Positions 50,729-59,630 of a stretch of DNA of 64,000 nt are shown here, piece after piece. The translations under genes and the position numbers were made by a program. Numbering within the stretch: the stretch's first letter is position 1; every line of letters starts with the position of its first letter. The notes beneath the pieces were generated by a model, which was given only the letters and a program-made list of their open reading frames with translations, was not told the DNA's origin and did not search any database. This DNA is from Neobacillus muris (GTDB taxonomy: Bacteria; Bacillota; Bacilli; Bacillales; Cytobacillaceae): the NCBI RefSeq assembly GCF_943193175.1, contig NZ_CALPDF010000020.1, positions 1 to 64,000 of the forward strand, written 5' to 3'.

Positions 50729-52129
50729 TTAATTAGTCTTCGGATCCAATCTTGCTTCCAATTCCTGCTTAATCTTACCTTCATTTTTTTCATACTTAAT
50801 GTATTTGCCCATAATGATGGCTCCAATTGCAAAGAAAATGGCCGGCAGCCAGGTGAAACAAAACTTAATGGCTGCTAATGCTTCAGGTGTCTGGGTCGTA
50901 TTCGCCGCATAACCAGCTGCCCCTAAAATTAATGAAGGAATAAAGCTGCCTAATCCAGAGCCCAGCTTAATGCAGAAAGAAATACCGACGGCTGTCAAAA
51001 ATCCGCTTGCTCTAATGCCGCTCTTCCACTCCCCATAGTCGACTGTATCGGAAAGCATGGCAAATGGCAATGTGACCGCAATCCCCGTACCGAGTGAAGC
51101 TATTGTCCAGCCAATAATGATCATCGTGATGCTGCTTCCCGCGAACCCAATGATGAGCTGGCCCAAAGCCGCCAATGACAAGCCAATAATTTGGGTATGC
51201 GATTTTATCAATCGTTTCACTAGAAATGGCAGCACGGTGATCGAGACCATTTGGACAACGACCAGACCATTTAAGATAGACGCCAAATTCTTATGCCCTA
51301 AATTATATTCACTGTAATAAATCACGGTTGACGATCTCGCCGTGTTTCCTAACCAATAGAAGATGAACACTAATACTAGCGTAATCCATGGCCAGTTTCC
51401 TTTCACCGCGCGGAAGCTCTCACGAATCGAAATCGATTTTGCTTTCTGGGCGGTGCCAATTTCCTTTGTTCCGCTAAAGGCGAAAATCAGAAGGAGAATC
51501 GCAACAATGGCAAAAAGTCCTACCGTAACGCTAAATCCTACTTGATCGTTCCCTTGTCCAAATAAATCAATTAACGGAAGCGCAAATGAAGCGGTAATTA
51601 AATAGCCAATCATGCCCCCATTACTTCTCCAAGAATTTAAGCGCACTCTTTCATCCGAATCGTACGTCAGATTTGGAAGCGCAGAAGACATCGATGCACT
51701 AATGCCCGTGTAAATTATGCCAGCTGCAATATAGGTGATTAAGGCATAAATGGTTTTCCCCGTTGTTGATAGATCCGGAACGAGGAATGCCAGAAACACA
51801 GCCGCTCCAAAAGGAACCGACAGCCAGAGCCAGTAAGGCCGGCTTTGTCCCCATCTAGTGCGCGTATGGTCGATCACAATCCCCCAAATCGGAGCATCTA
51901 AAGCATCAACAAACCGCGCTACCAGCAAAATCATCCCGGCTGCCGCGACAGAAATTCCAAGCACATCCGTATAAAAATACATAATATAACTCGTCAGGGT
52001 ACAGTAGAGCAGGTTACCCGCTGTATCGGTACTGGCGAAAGCCAGTATTCTCTTTAATGATAATTTCGAAGGTTTTGAATCACTGTGATGGACGGTTTTT
52101 AGTTCTCTTTGCGTCATTGCCATTTTCAT
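50729..52129 (-). CDS. GPH-family glycoside/pentoside:cation symporter
   Basis: A 466-aa 12-TM glycoside-pentoside-hexuronide:cation symporter. RFVDALDAPIWGIVIDHTRTRWGQSRPYWLW is the GPH signature (RxxDaxxDPxxGxxxDxTxxrxGrxRP). LPFAMLSDTVDYGEWKSGIRA matches the second conserved loop. It overlaps the preceding 798-aa gene by 4 nt (ATGA) and should import the sugar that gene acts on. Either of the first two ATGs (52129, 52123) could be used; AGGAGG favours the second by spacing. Pentosides or uronides are plausible substrates. Confidence 0.9.
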   Translation of the reverse strand: MKMAMTQRELKTVHHSDSKPSKLSLKRILAFASTDTAGNLLYCTLTSYIMYFYTDVLGISVAAAGMILLVARFVDALDAPIWGIVIDHTRTRWGQSRPYWLWLSVPFGAAVFLAFLVPDLSTTGKTIYALITYIAAGIIYTGISASMSSALPNLTYDSDERVRLNSWRSNGGMIGYLITASFALPLIDLFGQGNDQVGFSVTVGLFAIVAILLLIFAFSGTKEIGTAQKAKSISIRESFRAVKGNWPWITLVLVFIFYWLGNTARSSTVIYYSEYNLGHKNLASILNGLVVVQMVSITVLPFLVKRLIKSHTQIIGLSLAALGQLIIGFAGSSITMIIIGWTIASLGTGIAVTLPFAMLSDTVDYGEWKSGIRASGFLTAVGISFCIKLGSGLGSFIPSLILGAAGYAANTTQTPEALAAIKFCFTWLPAIFFAIGAIIMGKYIKYEKNEGKIKQELEARLDPKTN

Positions 52130-54522
52130 CCTACCTCCTGTTCTTTTTTAACCAACGTAAAGCAGCCTTCTGAAAAAAGAATTTCTCTTACTAATTCACC
52201 ATTTGGAGAAATAAAATGGGAATCCTCATCATAAAAATGGTATTCTGTTGGGTATGGAGCGTAGCTATGGATGATAAGTCCCTGTTCCGTATGCTCCATA
52301 CAGCCATTTATTACCTTCAGCTGATCGTCTTGCTTGTATAGGAATGTTTTTTTGCCAAAGCCCTCAAGATAAGCAGCCAATTCCTCTCCCATATCCCAGT
52401 CAGACGTTTCTTCTTCTTTGGTGAACAGCTTTGAAAAAATTCCGCCGTCTCGATAAAAAGTCGATTGCCCAAAACGGTTTCTTGATAAATCAGGGCGGTT
52501 AAGATGCGGGCCGGCCACACTATAGGTCGATGCAGCTTCTCCCGGATTCAGCCTCTTGTCCGTTGCCTTAGCGTCCGGATCATAACAATATAAAATTCCT
52601 GCAGTTGCTCGATAGGCTGCCTTTAGATAGCGCGGATCATGCAATTTTTCATAGACTTTCAGAGTGGCAGCTGCCGTTAATCCCCCCCACAAGGAATGGA
52701 TCATATAGGAAAGGGATTCCCACCAGCGGTCCGGATTTTGCGCTCGGAAATCATTCGAAAAACCGATATTGGCAATCAATAATTCTCCGTACTTTTTAGC
52801 CGCCTCGCTATGGCCGGCGCTTGCTAATGCGCCTGCTGCCGGGCCAAATCCCGCGTTATCATAAAAGTGCTCCGTCACAGCCGCTTTATAGGACTCGCTA
52901 TCCTTCGCGACCTTCGCGGCGATGCCAGACCATAAAGCATCGATTTCATGATATTTATCTGTTAATCCTCGATTTTTAAGTTCCTCTAACAAGCCATCAA
53001 TATACAAGAAGAACGTGCCTAGCATTTGGGCTTCTTCTTTTCCTCGTTCCGTGTGATGCAAATCTGGATTGACACGTAATCGAAATACGTCTGCCGCCCA
53101 CTCTAAATACGTATCAGGGCTATTCAGCTTTAAAACGCTTTGGTCAAACTGCGACAACAAATAGAAAACGTGGCCGATATATTCGAAATCCATGCACCGG
53201 TAGAAATCGCCATAAAGGAAGGCGGGCTTTGTAAAATCTCCATCCACAAACCATTTAGGGCGAATGTAGTGAACACAGCTTTCTTCAGCCTTTTGTACCT
53301 CAGAAAGATCAGGAGTCCCTAATAAATTCTTCTTCAAAACAAAGCTGAGTTTTCCTAACGACTCGCCTTGATTGGAAATCGGGGTATAGGCATATGGCAC
53401 TTCCCCTTCAGGACCGCTATAGAGAACATGGCTGATATATTGCGCCCGATTGTCGAACAGGCTTTGAATCGGTTTCATCACATTGATAATCACACTATCG
53501 ATTTTTCCATTATCAAGCTCAATCGAAACCTTATGTTCACCCGGTTCTTCAAAAGTTAACGCCGCCTTATAACCGCTTTCATCTTTTTGTATAAATGGCA
53601 GGATATTTTGTACCTTGCTCCGATCATTGGCATCCCGATACTCTGCATAAGCATCCTTTAGTGATGCAGCGGCTGGCAGGCGAAACGAGAAATCATAGGG
53701 CTGGCTGGTGATGGCCAGCGGTTCAAACTGATAGCTGGGATGTCCATATTTCATCCCTGTCTGATAGAAATCGTCTTGATCCACGAATTCCTCAAGTGCA
53801 AATTGCCAAACCTTTATTTCATCCGCTTTTACCAAAAGACCATCTTTCGAATAGATCCAATCGGAATTCGTAAAATCTTGATCGTACCCGCCTGCTAACA
53901 CCAATTGGTGAAATAAAATGCCATCTAATGAAGGTGAAACGTTTTCAAAAAATCGATTTTCATATTCACAATACGTTCCTGCTGATTTTGTTTCGCCTTC
54001 AAGCTGGTAGATCCCGAGGTGGGGCGCCTGATTGCTTCTTCTTACGCAGGCCAATTTCGTAAAGTCTTGTGAAATCGATGGAAACACAGCCGTTGAGTGA
54101 TTGGTCTGCATCGTTAAATCGTTTATCCGATACATGACATAGGCAAAGGATGTCCAGACTCTAAAATCAGCTATATAGGCATCCCGATTGGAATGATTGA
54201 CGACTTGAATCGTCCAACGCAAGGAATCCGCTGACTGGGTCAAGTCATAAACAAACCGGATCTCCACCTCATCCAATGCGTATGTGACCGTTGCCATTTC
54301 TTTCGCTGCCGTTACTTTCCCTTGCATTCCATTACTTTTATACTCTTTATCGTTTATCGTCACGGAAAAATGGCCAAATAATTTATCTCTATCATCATAA
54401 TGTACTTTTTCTAAATACTTCTCGTCGACTACCCAATTCATTTGGTGCGGATCATTTTTCAGGATTAATTTTGATAAATTTCCATTCGGGCAGAAATCGA
54501 TCAAAAATTTATGATTTTCCAT
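52126..54522 (-). CDS. Large putative carbohydrate-active protein, family unrecognised
   Basis: A 798-aa protein without a signal peptide. The N-terminal third reads as beta-sandwich (ATVTYALDEVEIRFVYDLTQS, SLRWTIQVVNHSNRDAYIADFRVWTSFAYVMYRIND). The centre contains AEYRDANDRSKVQ. The C-terminal half is helical and Trp/Tyr-rich like an (alpha/alpha)6 barrel (RWWESLSYMIHSLWGGLTAAA, AAYRATAGILYCYDPDAKAT, NPGEAASTYSVAGPHLNRPDL). It may relate to DUF5695/GH-like proteins, which I cannot confirm. Coupling to a GPH symporter and an AraC regulator suggests cytoplasmic cleavage of an imported glycoside. AAAGGAG precedes the ATG. Confidence 0.6.
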   Translation of the reverse strand: MENHKFLIDFCPNGNLSKLILKNDPHQMNWVVDEKYLEKVHYDDRDKLFGHFSVTINDKEYKSNGMQGKVTAAKEMATVTYALDEVEIRFVYDLTQSADSLRWTIQVVNHSNRDAYIADFRVWTSFAYVMYRINDLTMQTNHSTAVFPSISQDFTKLACVRRSNQAPHLGIYQLEGETKSAGTYCEYENRFFENVSPSLDGILFHQLVLAGGYDQDFTNSDWIYSKDGLLVKADEIKVWQFALEEFVDQDDFYQTGMKYGHPSYQFEPLAITSQPYDFSFRLPAAASLKDAYAEYRDANDRSKVQNILPFIQKDESGYKAALTFEEPGEHKVSIELDNGKIDSVIINVMKPIQSLFDNRAQYISHVLYSGPEGEVPYAYTPISNQGESLGKLSFVLKKNLLGTPDLSEVQKAEESCVHYIRPKWFVDGDFTKPAFLYGDFYRCMDFEYIGHVFYLLSQFDQSVLKLNSPDTYLEWAADVFRLRVNPDLHHTERGKEEAQMLGTFFLYIDGLLEELKNRGLTDKYHEIDALWSGIAAKVAKDSESYKAAVTEHFYDNAGFGPAAGALASAGHSEAAKKYGELLIANIGFSNDFRAQNPDRWWESLSYMIHSLWGGLTAAATLKVYEKLHDPRYLKAAYRATAGILYCYDPDAKATDKRLNPGEAASTYSVAGPHLNRPDLSRNRFGQSTFYRDGGIFSKLFTKEEETSDWDMGEELAAYLEGFGKKTFLYKQDDQLKVINGCMEHTEQGLIIHSYAPYPTEYHFYDEDSHFISPNGELVREILFSEGCFTLVKKEQEVG

Positions 54523-54586
54523 CTAGTATTCTCCTTTATTATAGTTGAACCTTCAGAACACCATAGCAAATAGATATCTATTGAAT

Positions 54587-54608
54587 TTGCAAACGATTTC
54601 CGAAATCG
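54587..54608. promoter_or_regulatory. cre-like site overlapping a palindrome
   Basis: TTGCAAACGATTTCC (54587-54601) fits cre except the last base. It overlaps CGATTTCCGAAATCG (54594-54608), a perfect palindrome that may be the AraC regulator's site, in the divergent promoter region. Confidence 0.45.
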
Positions 54609-54707
54609 CTTACCTTTAGTATAATGATAATGAATTAAACGTTTACAATAATTTTTTATACATTTTCACTTTTAGTGATCGGATTTTAATATAGGAGGGC
54701 CCGACCC

Positions 54708-55583
54708 ATGGAGGATCCATTCATTATATCTATCGCGATTCCGCCTTTTCCCATCTTTATCGAAGGGAATTTGACCGAATATGGCACCGGCGTTATGCAT
54801 CCTGATCGAAGGAACCTGCCGTATTTTGACATTATTCTCGTTAAAGAAGGGGCCTTGTACTTAGGAGAGGAAGGCATTGATTACACCGTTAAAAAGAATG
54901 AAATGCTGGTCTTGCTGCCCAATAAGCACCACTATCCAGTCAAACCAACAGATGAAACAACCCAATTTTATTGGATTCACTTTTTTACCACTGGCAATTA
55001 TGTACAAAGTCATCAAGCAAGACAGCTGGAATCGAATATCCCGATTCCTTCGCTGCACTTTCATAATAAGTTTCATACCCTTCATCTGGCTAAAAAGTGC
55101 CGGCTCGTTGATACGGATGAACTTTATCAAAAAATCCAGGAATTACTGGAGAGCACGACAAGAAAAGATATAAATATAACGTTTTGGGATCTTCAGCAGC
55201 GGTTTTTTTCTCTCTTAAATCTATTGGATGGGCAAAATCAGGCAAAGGATACAAGCGTTTTAATAGCGGAAAAAGTGGAGCAATTCATTCGTGAAAATTT
55301 TAATAAGGATATTACCAATGATACTTTAGTGGCGAAATTCAATTTACATGAAAATACGCTTGCCAGGTATTTAAAGCAGTATTACGGCTTTACTCCCATG
55401 GAATATTTAAAGGAATATCGGCTGCTGCAGGCTCGAGATCTCTTGTTAAAAACCGATTATCCGATCCAAAAAATAGCGGAACTTTGCGGGTATCGTTGGG
55501 GCCCTTATTTTTCTAGATTGTTCAAACAAAAATATGATCGCTCCCCGCTTCAATATCGAAAAAATCATTTTGGAAAACAATAG
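54708..55583 (+). CDS. AraC-family transcriptional regulator
   Basis: A 291-aa AraC/XylS regulator: a cupin-like N-terminal sensor (LPYFDIILVKEGALYLGEEGIDYTVKKNEMLVLLPNKHHYPVKPTDE) and a C-terminal double HTH (VEQFIRENFNKDITNDTLVAKFNLHENTLARYLKQYYGFTPMEYLKEYRLLQARDLLLKTDYPIQKIAELCGYRWGPYFSRLFKQKYDRSPLQYR). AGGAGGG precedes the ATG. It is divergent from the 798-aa/GPH operon and most likely activates it on sensing the imported sugar. The cre-like site between them adds glucose control. Confidence 0.9.
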   Translation: MEDPFIISIAIPPFPIFIEGNLTEYGTGVMHPDRRNLPYFDIILVKEGALYLGEEGIDYTVKKNEMLVLLPNKHHYPVKPTDETTQFYWIHFFTTGNYVQSHQARQLESNIPIPSLHFHNKFHTLHLAKKCRLVDTDELYQKIQELLESTTRKDINITFWDLQQRFFSLLNLLDGQNQAKDTSVLIAEKVEQFIRENFNKDITNDTLVAKFNLHENTLARYLKQYYGFTPMEYLKEYRLLQARDLLLKTDYPIQKIAELCGYRWGPYFSRLFKQKYDRSPLQYRKNHFGKQ

Positions 55584-55600
55584 AACCAAGCAGATGGAGG

Positions 55601-55636
55601 AAAATAAAAAGAAAGCATCGATTAACGAATGCTTCC
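55601..55636 (-). terminator. Terminator near the 3' end of the AraC gene
   Basis: On the minus strand GGAAGCATTCG and CGATGCTTTC pair, followed by TTTTTATTTT. It terminates the minus-strand 157-aa gene. Confidence 0.7.
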
Positions 55637-55672
55637 TGTTAAATAAGATTTCCATGTGGGTGCCACCTGGCT

Positions 55673-56146
55673 TTAGTATCTTCTTCTTCTAAAAATTCTT
55701 TTAATCAACGAAATGATCACGACAATCAGCAGGATGTCGACCAATAGTCCCATAAGGGAGAAGCCGGCATATCCGCCTCCATAGTAGCCGCCGAATGGAT
55801 GGAACATGCTGCCGAAAAAGGTTCCTGCCCCAAAGAGGGCTGCCCCCTTCCAAAAGCCGCTGGAGCTTTTCGCAGCAGGCTGGGTTTGGCTATAAGGGCT
55901 CTTCGAGGTGGATGGCGCTTTTTTTACACTGCCTGAAGGTGCCCGATATCCTGAACGGTATGATGAACCGGAACGTCTGACCGATTTGACCTTGGTAACT
56001 TGAGGGGTTTTGGTTTGGGTGGAATACGTTTGCCCCATTGGACTTGCTTTAGGGCTGCCGTTCAATCCCGCTGCATCCACGCTCACCGGCATTGCCAACG
56101 TAACAAGCAATACGAGAGACAACAACGATTTGATGGCTTTTTTCAT
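55673..56146 (-). CDS. Secreted Ser/Gly-rich protein with C-terminal membrane helix
   Basis: A 157-aa protein with a signal peptide (LLSLVLLVTLAMPVSVDAA), a Ser/Thr/Tyr/Lys-rich low-complexity middle (SGSSYRSGYRAPSGS), a Gly-rich hinge (GAALFGAGTFFGSMFHPFGGYYGGGYAG) and a C-terminal TM (LLVDILLIVVIISLI) ending RRRRY. The Gly-rich segment plus terminal helix resembles the N-terminal part of Tim44-like bacterial membrane proteins, but the Tim44 domain itself is missing. Function unknown. It is a single-gene unit with a terminator on the 3' side. Confidence 0.7.
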   Translation of the reverse strand: MKKAIKSLLSLVLLVTLAMPVSVDAAGLNGSPKASPMGQTYSTQTKTPQVTKVKSVRRSGSSYRSGYRAPSGSVKKAPSTSKSPYSQTQPAAKSSSGFWKGAALFGAGTFFGSMFHPFGGYYGGGYAGFSLMGLLVDILLIVVIISLIKRIFRRRRY

Positions 56147-56349
56147 TTGTACTTCTACTCCTATCCATTTTGTTGGGTACGCTTGTATATACGAATCGGC
56201 TGAAGGAAGGTTTCAATTTTTGCCCTCCTCAGTAGTTTTAACAATTTGTTCATGAGAAATTAATAATTTGTTAAGGATCATTCGTTATGATACAAGCATG
56301 AAGGAGTTAAAAACTTTTTCATAGACCCCCCTTAAATTCAAATAGATCT

Positions 56350-56386
56350 TGGGCCCTCGAGCATGATTTCGAGGGCCATTTTTTTC
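56350..56386. terminator. Orphan terminator hairpin in the 56147-56527 gap
   Basis: GGCCCTCGA and TCGAGGGCC with an 8-nt loop, followed by ATTTTTTT on the plus strand. No plus-strand gene ends here. The rest of the gap holds two fragments of a GGGGACGGTTCT-type intergenic repeat (56416, 56450) and no supported gene. Confidence 0.7.
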
Positions 56387-56490
56387 AATCACGTGGTACC
56401 AAGGGGGTACCAAGGGGACGGTTCTTGTGGTATTTGCGGATAAACCCACGGACGGTTTTCTTGATACCCAATCCATTGATCAAACCAGCA

Positions 56491-56527
56491 AAAATGACGT
56501 GCGGTTGCGGCCACACGTCATTTTTTT
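56491..56527 (-). terminator. Terminator of the 92-aa membrane protein gene
   Basis: AAAATGACGTG and CACGTCATTTTTTT with a 12-nt loop; T tracts on both strands. Near-identical to the hairpin at 56858-56893. Confidence 0.85.
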
Positions 56528-56806
56528 CTATTTTGTTAACCCAGGCGTCTGTTTATTTTTCCAATGATACAAAAGAGTCGCAAAAAGGTTAGCCAAGATG
56601 AAAAAGGGATTCCCTTGTGCATTCAAATGCAGCTGCTGCTCTTCAAAGCTCATGTCCTCATACATTTCATTCTGTGTTTTCCCTTGCCGCTGCCGTTCTT
56701 TGTCCATTTCTTTAAGTGATTGAATATATGGGTACTGAACAGGTGTCAAAACTAACGAAATGAGCAGGTAGCCTCCCAAAATCCATAACGTTACCGATAA
56801 ACTCAT
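56528..56806 (-). CDS. Small DUF3949-like membrane protein
   Basis: A 92-aa protein. An N-terminal TM (LWILGGYLLISLVLTPV) is followed by an amphipathic charged helix (QSLKEMDKERQRQGKTQNEMYEDMSFEEQQLHLNAQGNPF) and a weak C-terminal hydrophobic segment (FILANLFATLLYHW). The MYEDMSFEEQQLH block resembles Bacillus DUF3949 proteins, a tentative match. ATG 56806 follows GGGGG at 9 nt; the TTG at 56812 is too close. It is flanked by twin hairpins and has no clear operon partner. Confidence 0.6.
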   Translation of the reverse strand: MSLSVTLWILGGYLLISLVLTPVQYPYIQSLKEMDKERQRQGKTQNEMYEDMSFEEQQLHLNAQGNPFFILANLFATLLYHWKNKQTPGLTK

Positions 56807-56857
56807 CCTCAATTCCCCCTCAATTCATTATACCATATTTTGGAATTTACCAATAAT

Positions 56858-56893
56858 AAAAAATGACGTGTGGGCTTTCACACGTCATTTTTT
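56858..56893 (-). terminator. Terminator of the 3D-domain gene
   Basis: AAAAAATGACGTGTG and CACACGTCATTTTTTT with a 6-nt loop, just after the stop at 56899. Confidence 0.85.
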
Positions 56894-56898
56894 CATGA

Positions 56899-57978
56899 TT
56901 AATTTAGAATAATAACCTTAACGGTTCTTCTTCCCCAAGCCAAGGCTTCCGCCCGGTTTGGCTTTAGAACATCGATTTTGTGGCCTCGGATGGCGCCGCC
57001 CGTATCTCCGGCAATCGCTTCACCGTAGCCTTCCACCCAAACCCTGCTTCCAAGCGGGATAACGGCTGGATCGACAGCGATAAGCTTCATATTCGGGTTG
57101 GCAGCAATATTGTAGCCAAGCTTGGTAATCGCTCCAGATTCCTCTGGGCTATACGCGGTAGCGCTTACGTAAATCTCTCTTCCGCTAACGTTCGGGCTCG
57201 CTGCCGCAGGGGCTGCTGCTCTAGGCGCTGATTGCTGCTGGGCAATTCTTGCTTGCAGCTCAGCCATTTGTGATTGGATGCCGGCTTTTTCCTGCTCGGC
57301 CATTGCCATTTGCTGAACGATTTGATTGTATTTTTCCTGCATGGCCGTTAAGTTTTGCTGTCTTGCCTGCAAGTTTGTGTCGAGTTCTGCTTGCTGCTGT
57401 GCTAAAACGGTTTGCTGCTCTTCTAGAACCTGTTCTTGTTTGTCGATTTCTTTTTTATCGTCTTCGATTTTCTTGAGGTCTTCTTTTTGCGCTGTCAAGA
57501 TGTCCTTGTCCGCATCCATCAGCTGAGATGCCGCGCTGGCACGCTGAATAAATTCAGAGATGCTGTCGGATTCAAAAAAGAGGTTAATCATCATGCTGAC
57601 GTTGTCGTCTTCTTGAAGAGCTCGGGCACGTTTTTCCATAATGTCTTTGCGGCCGAGGATTTTGTCCTCAAGAACGACAATTTCTTGTTTTTTCGCTTCG
57701 ATTAACTGATTGACTTCATCAATCTTGCCTTGCGTTTTCGCCATTTCCTCTTGGTTTTGGCTTATATCATTGTATATGGATTGCAGTTCTTGCTGAATGC
57801 TCTGAATTTCTTGGTTTACAGCTTGCTTTTCTACTTGTTTTTGCTCAACAATTTCTTGCTTTTGCTGTAGCTGCTGTTGTAAGGTGTCGCTATTCGTTTG
57901 CGCGTATGTAATCGTACCCGTTCCGCACAAAATCAGTGTCAGTACAATTTGGGTGATACGCTTGATCTTATTCTGCAA
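56899..57978 (-). CDS. Coiled-coil/3D-domain cell-wall protein
   Basis: A 359-aa exported protein. A signal peptide (IVLTLILCGTGTITYAQ) is followed by a long coiled coil (residues about 28-245; Gln/Glu/Lys-rich, PcsB-like) and a C-terminal 3D domain (about 265-359) containing ISVSATAYSPEESG-type start, LGYNIAANPNMKLIAVDPAVIPLGSRV and IAGDTGGAIRGHKIDV. The conserved Asp residues (VDP, GDTGG, IDV) define the 3D fold shared with lytic transglycosylases such as Sps/YuiC/YocH. Probable role: peptidoglycan turnover regulated by the coiled coil. Confidence 0.88.
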   Translation of the reverse strand: MQNKIKRITQIVLTLILCGTGTITYAQTNSDTLQQQLQQKQEIVEQKQVEKQAVNQEIQSIQQELQSIYNDISQNQEEMAKTQGKIDEVNQLIEAKKQEIVVLEDKILGRKDIMEKRARALQEDDNVSMMINLFFESDSISEFIQRASAASQLMDADKDILTAQKEDLKKIEDDKKEIDKQEQVLEEQQTVLAQQQAELDTNLQARQQNLTAMQEKYNQIVQQMAMAEQEKAGIQSQMAELQARIAQQQSAPRAAAPAAASPNVSGREIYVSATAYSPEESGAITKLGYNIAANPNMKLIAVDPAVIPLGSRVWVEGYGEAIAGDTGGAIRGHKIDVLKPNRAEALAWGRRTVKVIILN

Positions 57979-58199
57979 ACTATTCTCCCTCCTTATTACT
58001 CTATTTATAACAGAGGAATATGCCAGTTATGTTACAAGAATATTAAAAAGCGACAACAAAATGTCTTAAAACAGCGAATTTCGGCCAATAAATGGCATAT
58101 TTATGGCATCTTTTGGGTGTATTGGCGCATTGTTAGTGTCTGCTGGTGGAAATAGGAAGCTGTTTTTGTAAAAAAATGATTCTAGTAAACCTGCACTTT

Positions 58200-58592
58200 T
58201 TAATAGAGAGGTTTTTCTTCTGACACGATGCGAGCGGTCTTGCGTTTTTTCGGCCGGTATTTGCTGTTTGGGAATAGTCTCAGGAAGGCGATTCGGTTCC
58301 GGTCTTTAAGTGCAAAGCTGCTCATCAGCTCGAAGACTTGTTCTTCAGTGAGCTCGGGATCTCCCTCAAAAACGAGCAGGGACTGATTTTGGCAGGTCAT
58401 TTGGATGTTGGTATTGTAAAAGTAAATCCAAGGGTCTTCATTATGGCTAAGAGGAATAAATTGATAGGTAGATTTCTCATGGGGTGACTGGAATAAAAGT
58501 AAGGCTAAATCGTTTGTTTCAGGCGTCCTCGTAATCCTCCATTCTCCGTTATTCGTTTTTTCTCCAATAAAAACTAGCGCGCTCCAGTCCAT
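58200..58592 (-). CDS. ywpG: YwpG-like protein of unknown function
   Basis: A 130-aa cytoplasmic protein without TM or signal peptide. MDWSALVFIGEKTNNGEWRITRTPETNDLALLLFQSPHEKSTYQFIPLSHNEDPWIYFYNTN and DPELTEEQVFELM form a mixed alpha/beta domain, then a basic tail (PNSKYRPKKRKTARI). Length and position (same strand as ssbB, near ywpF) suggest it is the B. subtilis YwpG orthologue. The match rests on synteny and remembered sequence, not a search. Function unknown; YwpG has been linked to membrane dynamin DynA. Confidence 0.6.
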   Translation of the reverse strand: MDWSALVFIGEKTNNGEWRITRTPETNDLALLLFQSPHEKSTYQFIPLSHNEDPWIYFYNTNIQMTCQNQSLLVFEGDPELTEEQVFELMSSFALKDRNRIAFLRLFPNSKYRPKKRKTARIVSEEKPLY

Positions 58593-58796
58593 ACGATCTC
58601 TCCAAAAAATGACATATTTTTTCTATCGATTTTATTATTCGACAATAGGAAATCAATTCCTGCTGCCAATCGCATAGGTCTCTAGAGCGTGTGCGTCAAT
58701 TTCACAAGCCTGTTTGTGCATATCGCGCACATTTAGCCTGTGAGCCCATTTTTGCCGCTATGGTAAAAACAGAATGTTTGATGGGCGGTGATTGGG

Positions 58797-59210
58797 ATGT
58801 CATTATCGGAAAAATTAAGGGAGCTTCGTGATAAGCAAAACTGGTCTCAGGAGACGCTGGCCAAGATGATGAATTTGCATCGTTCGACGATTAGTCGCTA
58901 TGAAACAGGCAGGAGTGTCCCCAATTACCAAACGGTGATTCAATTTGCAGAAATATATAATGTGGACAAGGAGTATTTGGTCAACGAGCTCGACAAGCTG
59001 CTGCCCAATGTGGAGGCGCCGGGCTTTGTTTTGAAGGAGAATTGGGATGATCCCGATATCGGGATGGCTCTCGATCTTTTGAAGGCTGAGCCGGATTTGA
59101 AAAAGGCTCTGGTGGATCTGCACCTTATGTCCCCTAAGCGGAAGGCCTTCTACGTAGATTTGATTGCAAGCCAGGTTCGGGTAAGCAACCGGCATAAGGA
59201 CAAGCTCTAG
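58797..59210 (+). CDS. XRE-family transcriptional regulator
   Basis: A 137-aa protein with an N-terminal HTH_3 domain (LSEKLRELRDKQNWSQETLAKMMNLHRSTISRYETGRSVPNYQTVIQFAEIYNVDKEYLVNEL) and a C-terminal helical region (IGMALDLLKAEPDLKKALVDLHLMSPKRKAFYVDLI). The C-terminal part resembles the dimerisation domain of SinR/Xre-like regulators with an extra helix. ATG 58797 is preferred over GTG 58788. It is a single gene with a terminator; the target is unknown. It lies between ywpG and ssbB in the opposite orientation, interrupting the usual ywp order. Confidence 0.88.
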   Translation: MSLSEKLRELRDKQNWSQETLAKMMNLHRSTISRYETGRSVPNYQTVIQFAEIYNVDKEYLVNELDKLLPNVEAPGFVLKENWDDPDIGMALDLLKAEPDLKKALVDLHLMSPKRKAFYVDLIASQVRVSNRHKDKL

Positions 59211-59217
59211 GGCATTA

Positions 59218-59254
59218 AAGAAGCCGCTGAATTTTTTTCAGCGGCTTCTTTTTT
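59218..59254 (+). terminator. Terminator of the XRE regulator gene
   Basis: GAAGCCGCTGAA and TTCAGCGGCTTC form a 12-bp stem followed by TTTTTT. Confidence 0.9.
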
Positions 59255-59340
59255 AAAAAACAGGGGGGGTTTTTTATTATTTTTCCCGTTATGCAGGATA
59301 TTATACATGGATTTTTTTGTTTTTTATTTGAGTTGGTGGA

Positions 59341-59457
59341 AGTGCCGGTAAAAGGGGTGAAACGGTTGATAAATGGCCGAATTGTGCCGATAAAGCGGGG
59401 AAAAGGGCCGGTAAATTTGTGAACTTTGCCGGTTAACCCATCAAATCTGCCGGTAAA
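59341..59457 (-). repeat. Phased 21-bp repeat element, copy C (inverted)
   Basis: On the plus strand GCC (variant GTT) triplets start at 59344, 59365, 59386, 59407, 59428 and 59449, an exact 21-nt period. Read on the minus strand the cores are TTTACCGGC, TTAACCGGC, TTTACCGGC, TTTATCGGC, TTTATCAACC and TTTTACCGGC, in the same order as copies A and B, with the TTATCAACC variant again fifth. It fills the 420-nt gap after the XRE gene together with flanking terminators. Confidence 0.9.
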
Positions 59458-59477
59458 GCCGTTTGATCAGCAGTGTA

Positions 59478-59505
59478 CAAAAAAATCCCGGTCCAAGAAC
59501 GGGAT
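59478..59505 (-). terminator. Terminator of the ssbB transcript
   Basis: On the minus strand ATCCCG and CGGGAT pair around a 9-nt loop, followed by TTTTTTT. It ends the ssbB/60-aa gene unit 126 nt downstream of the last stop. Confidence 0.75.
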
Positions 59506-59630
59506 CTTTGAAAACGAGGTCCATTTTCGAAGGCATTATTGATTCTTTCTTTACGGTGAAAGGCAATTTGCGGAGATAATCTACAGATTTGGGTTATTTT
59601 TCGTCAGTAGGCTGCGGTTTGAGGTTCATG

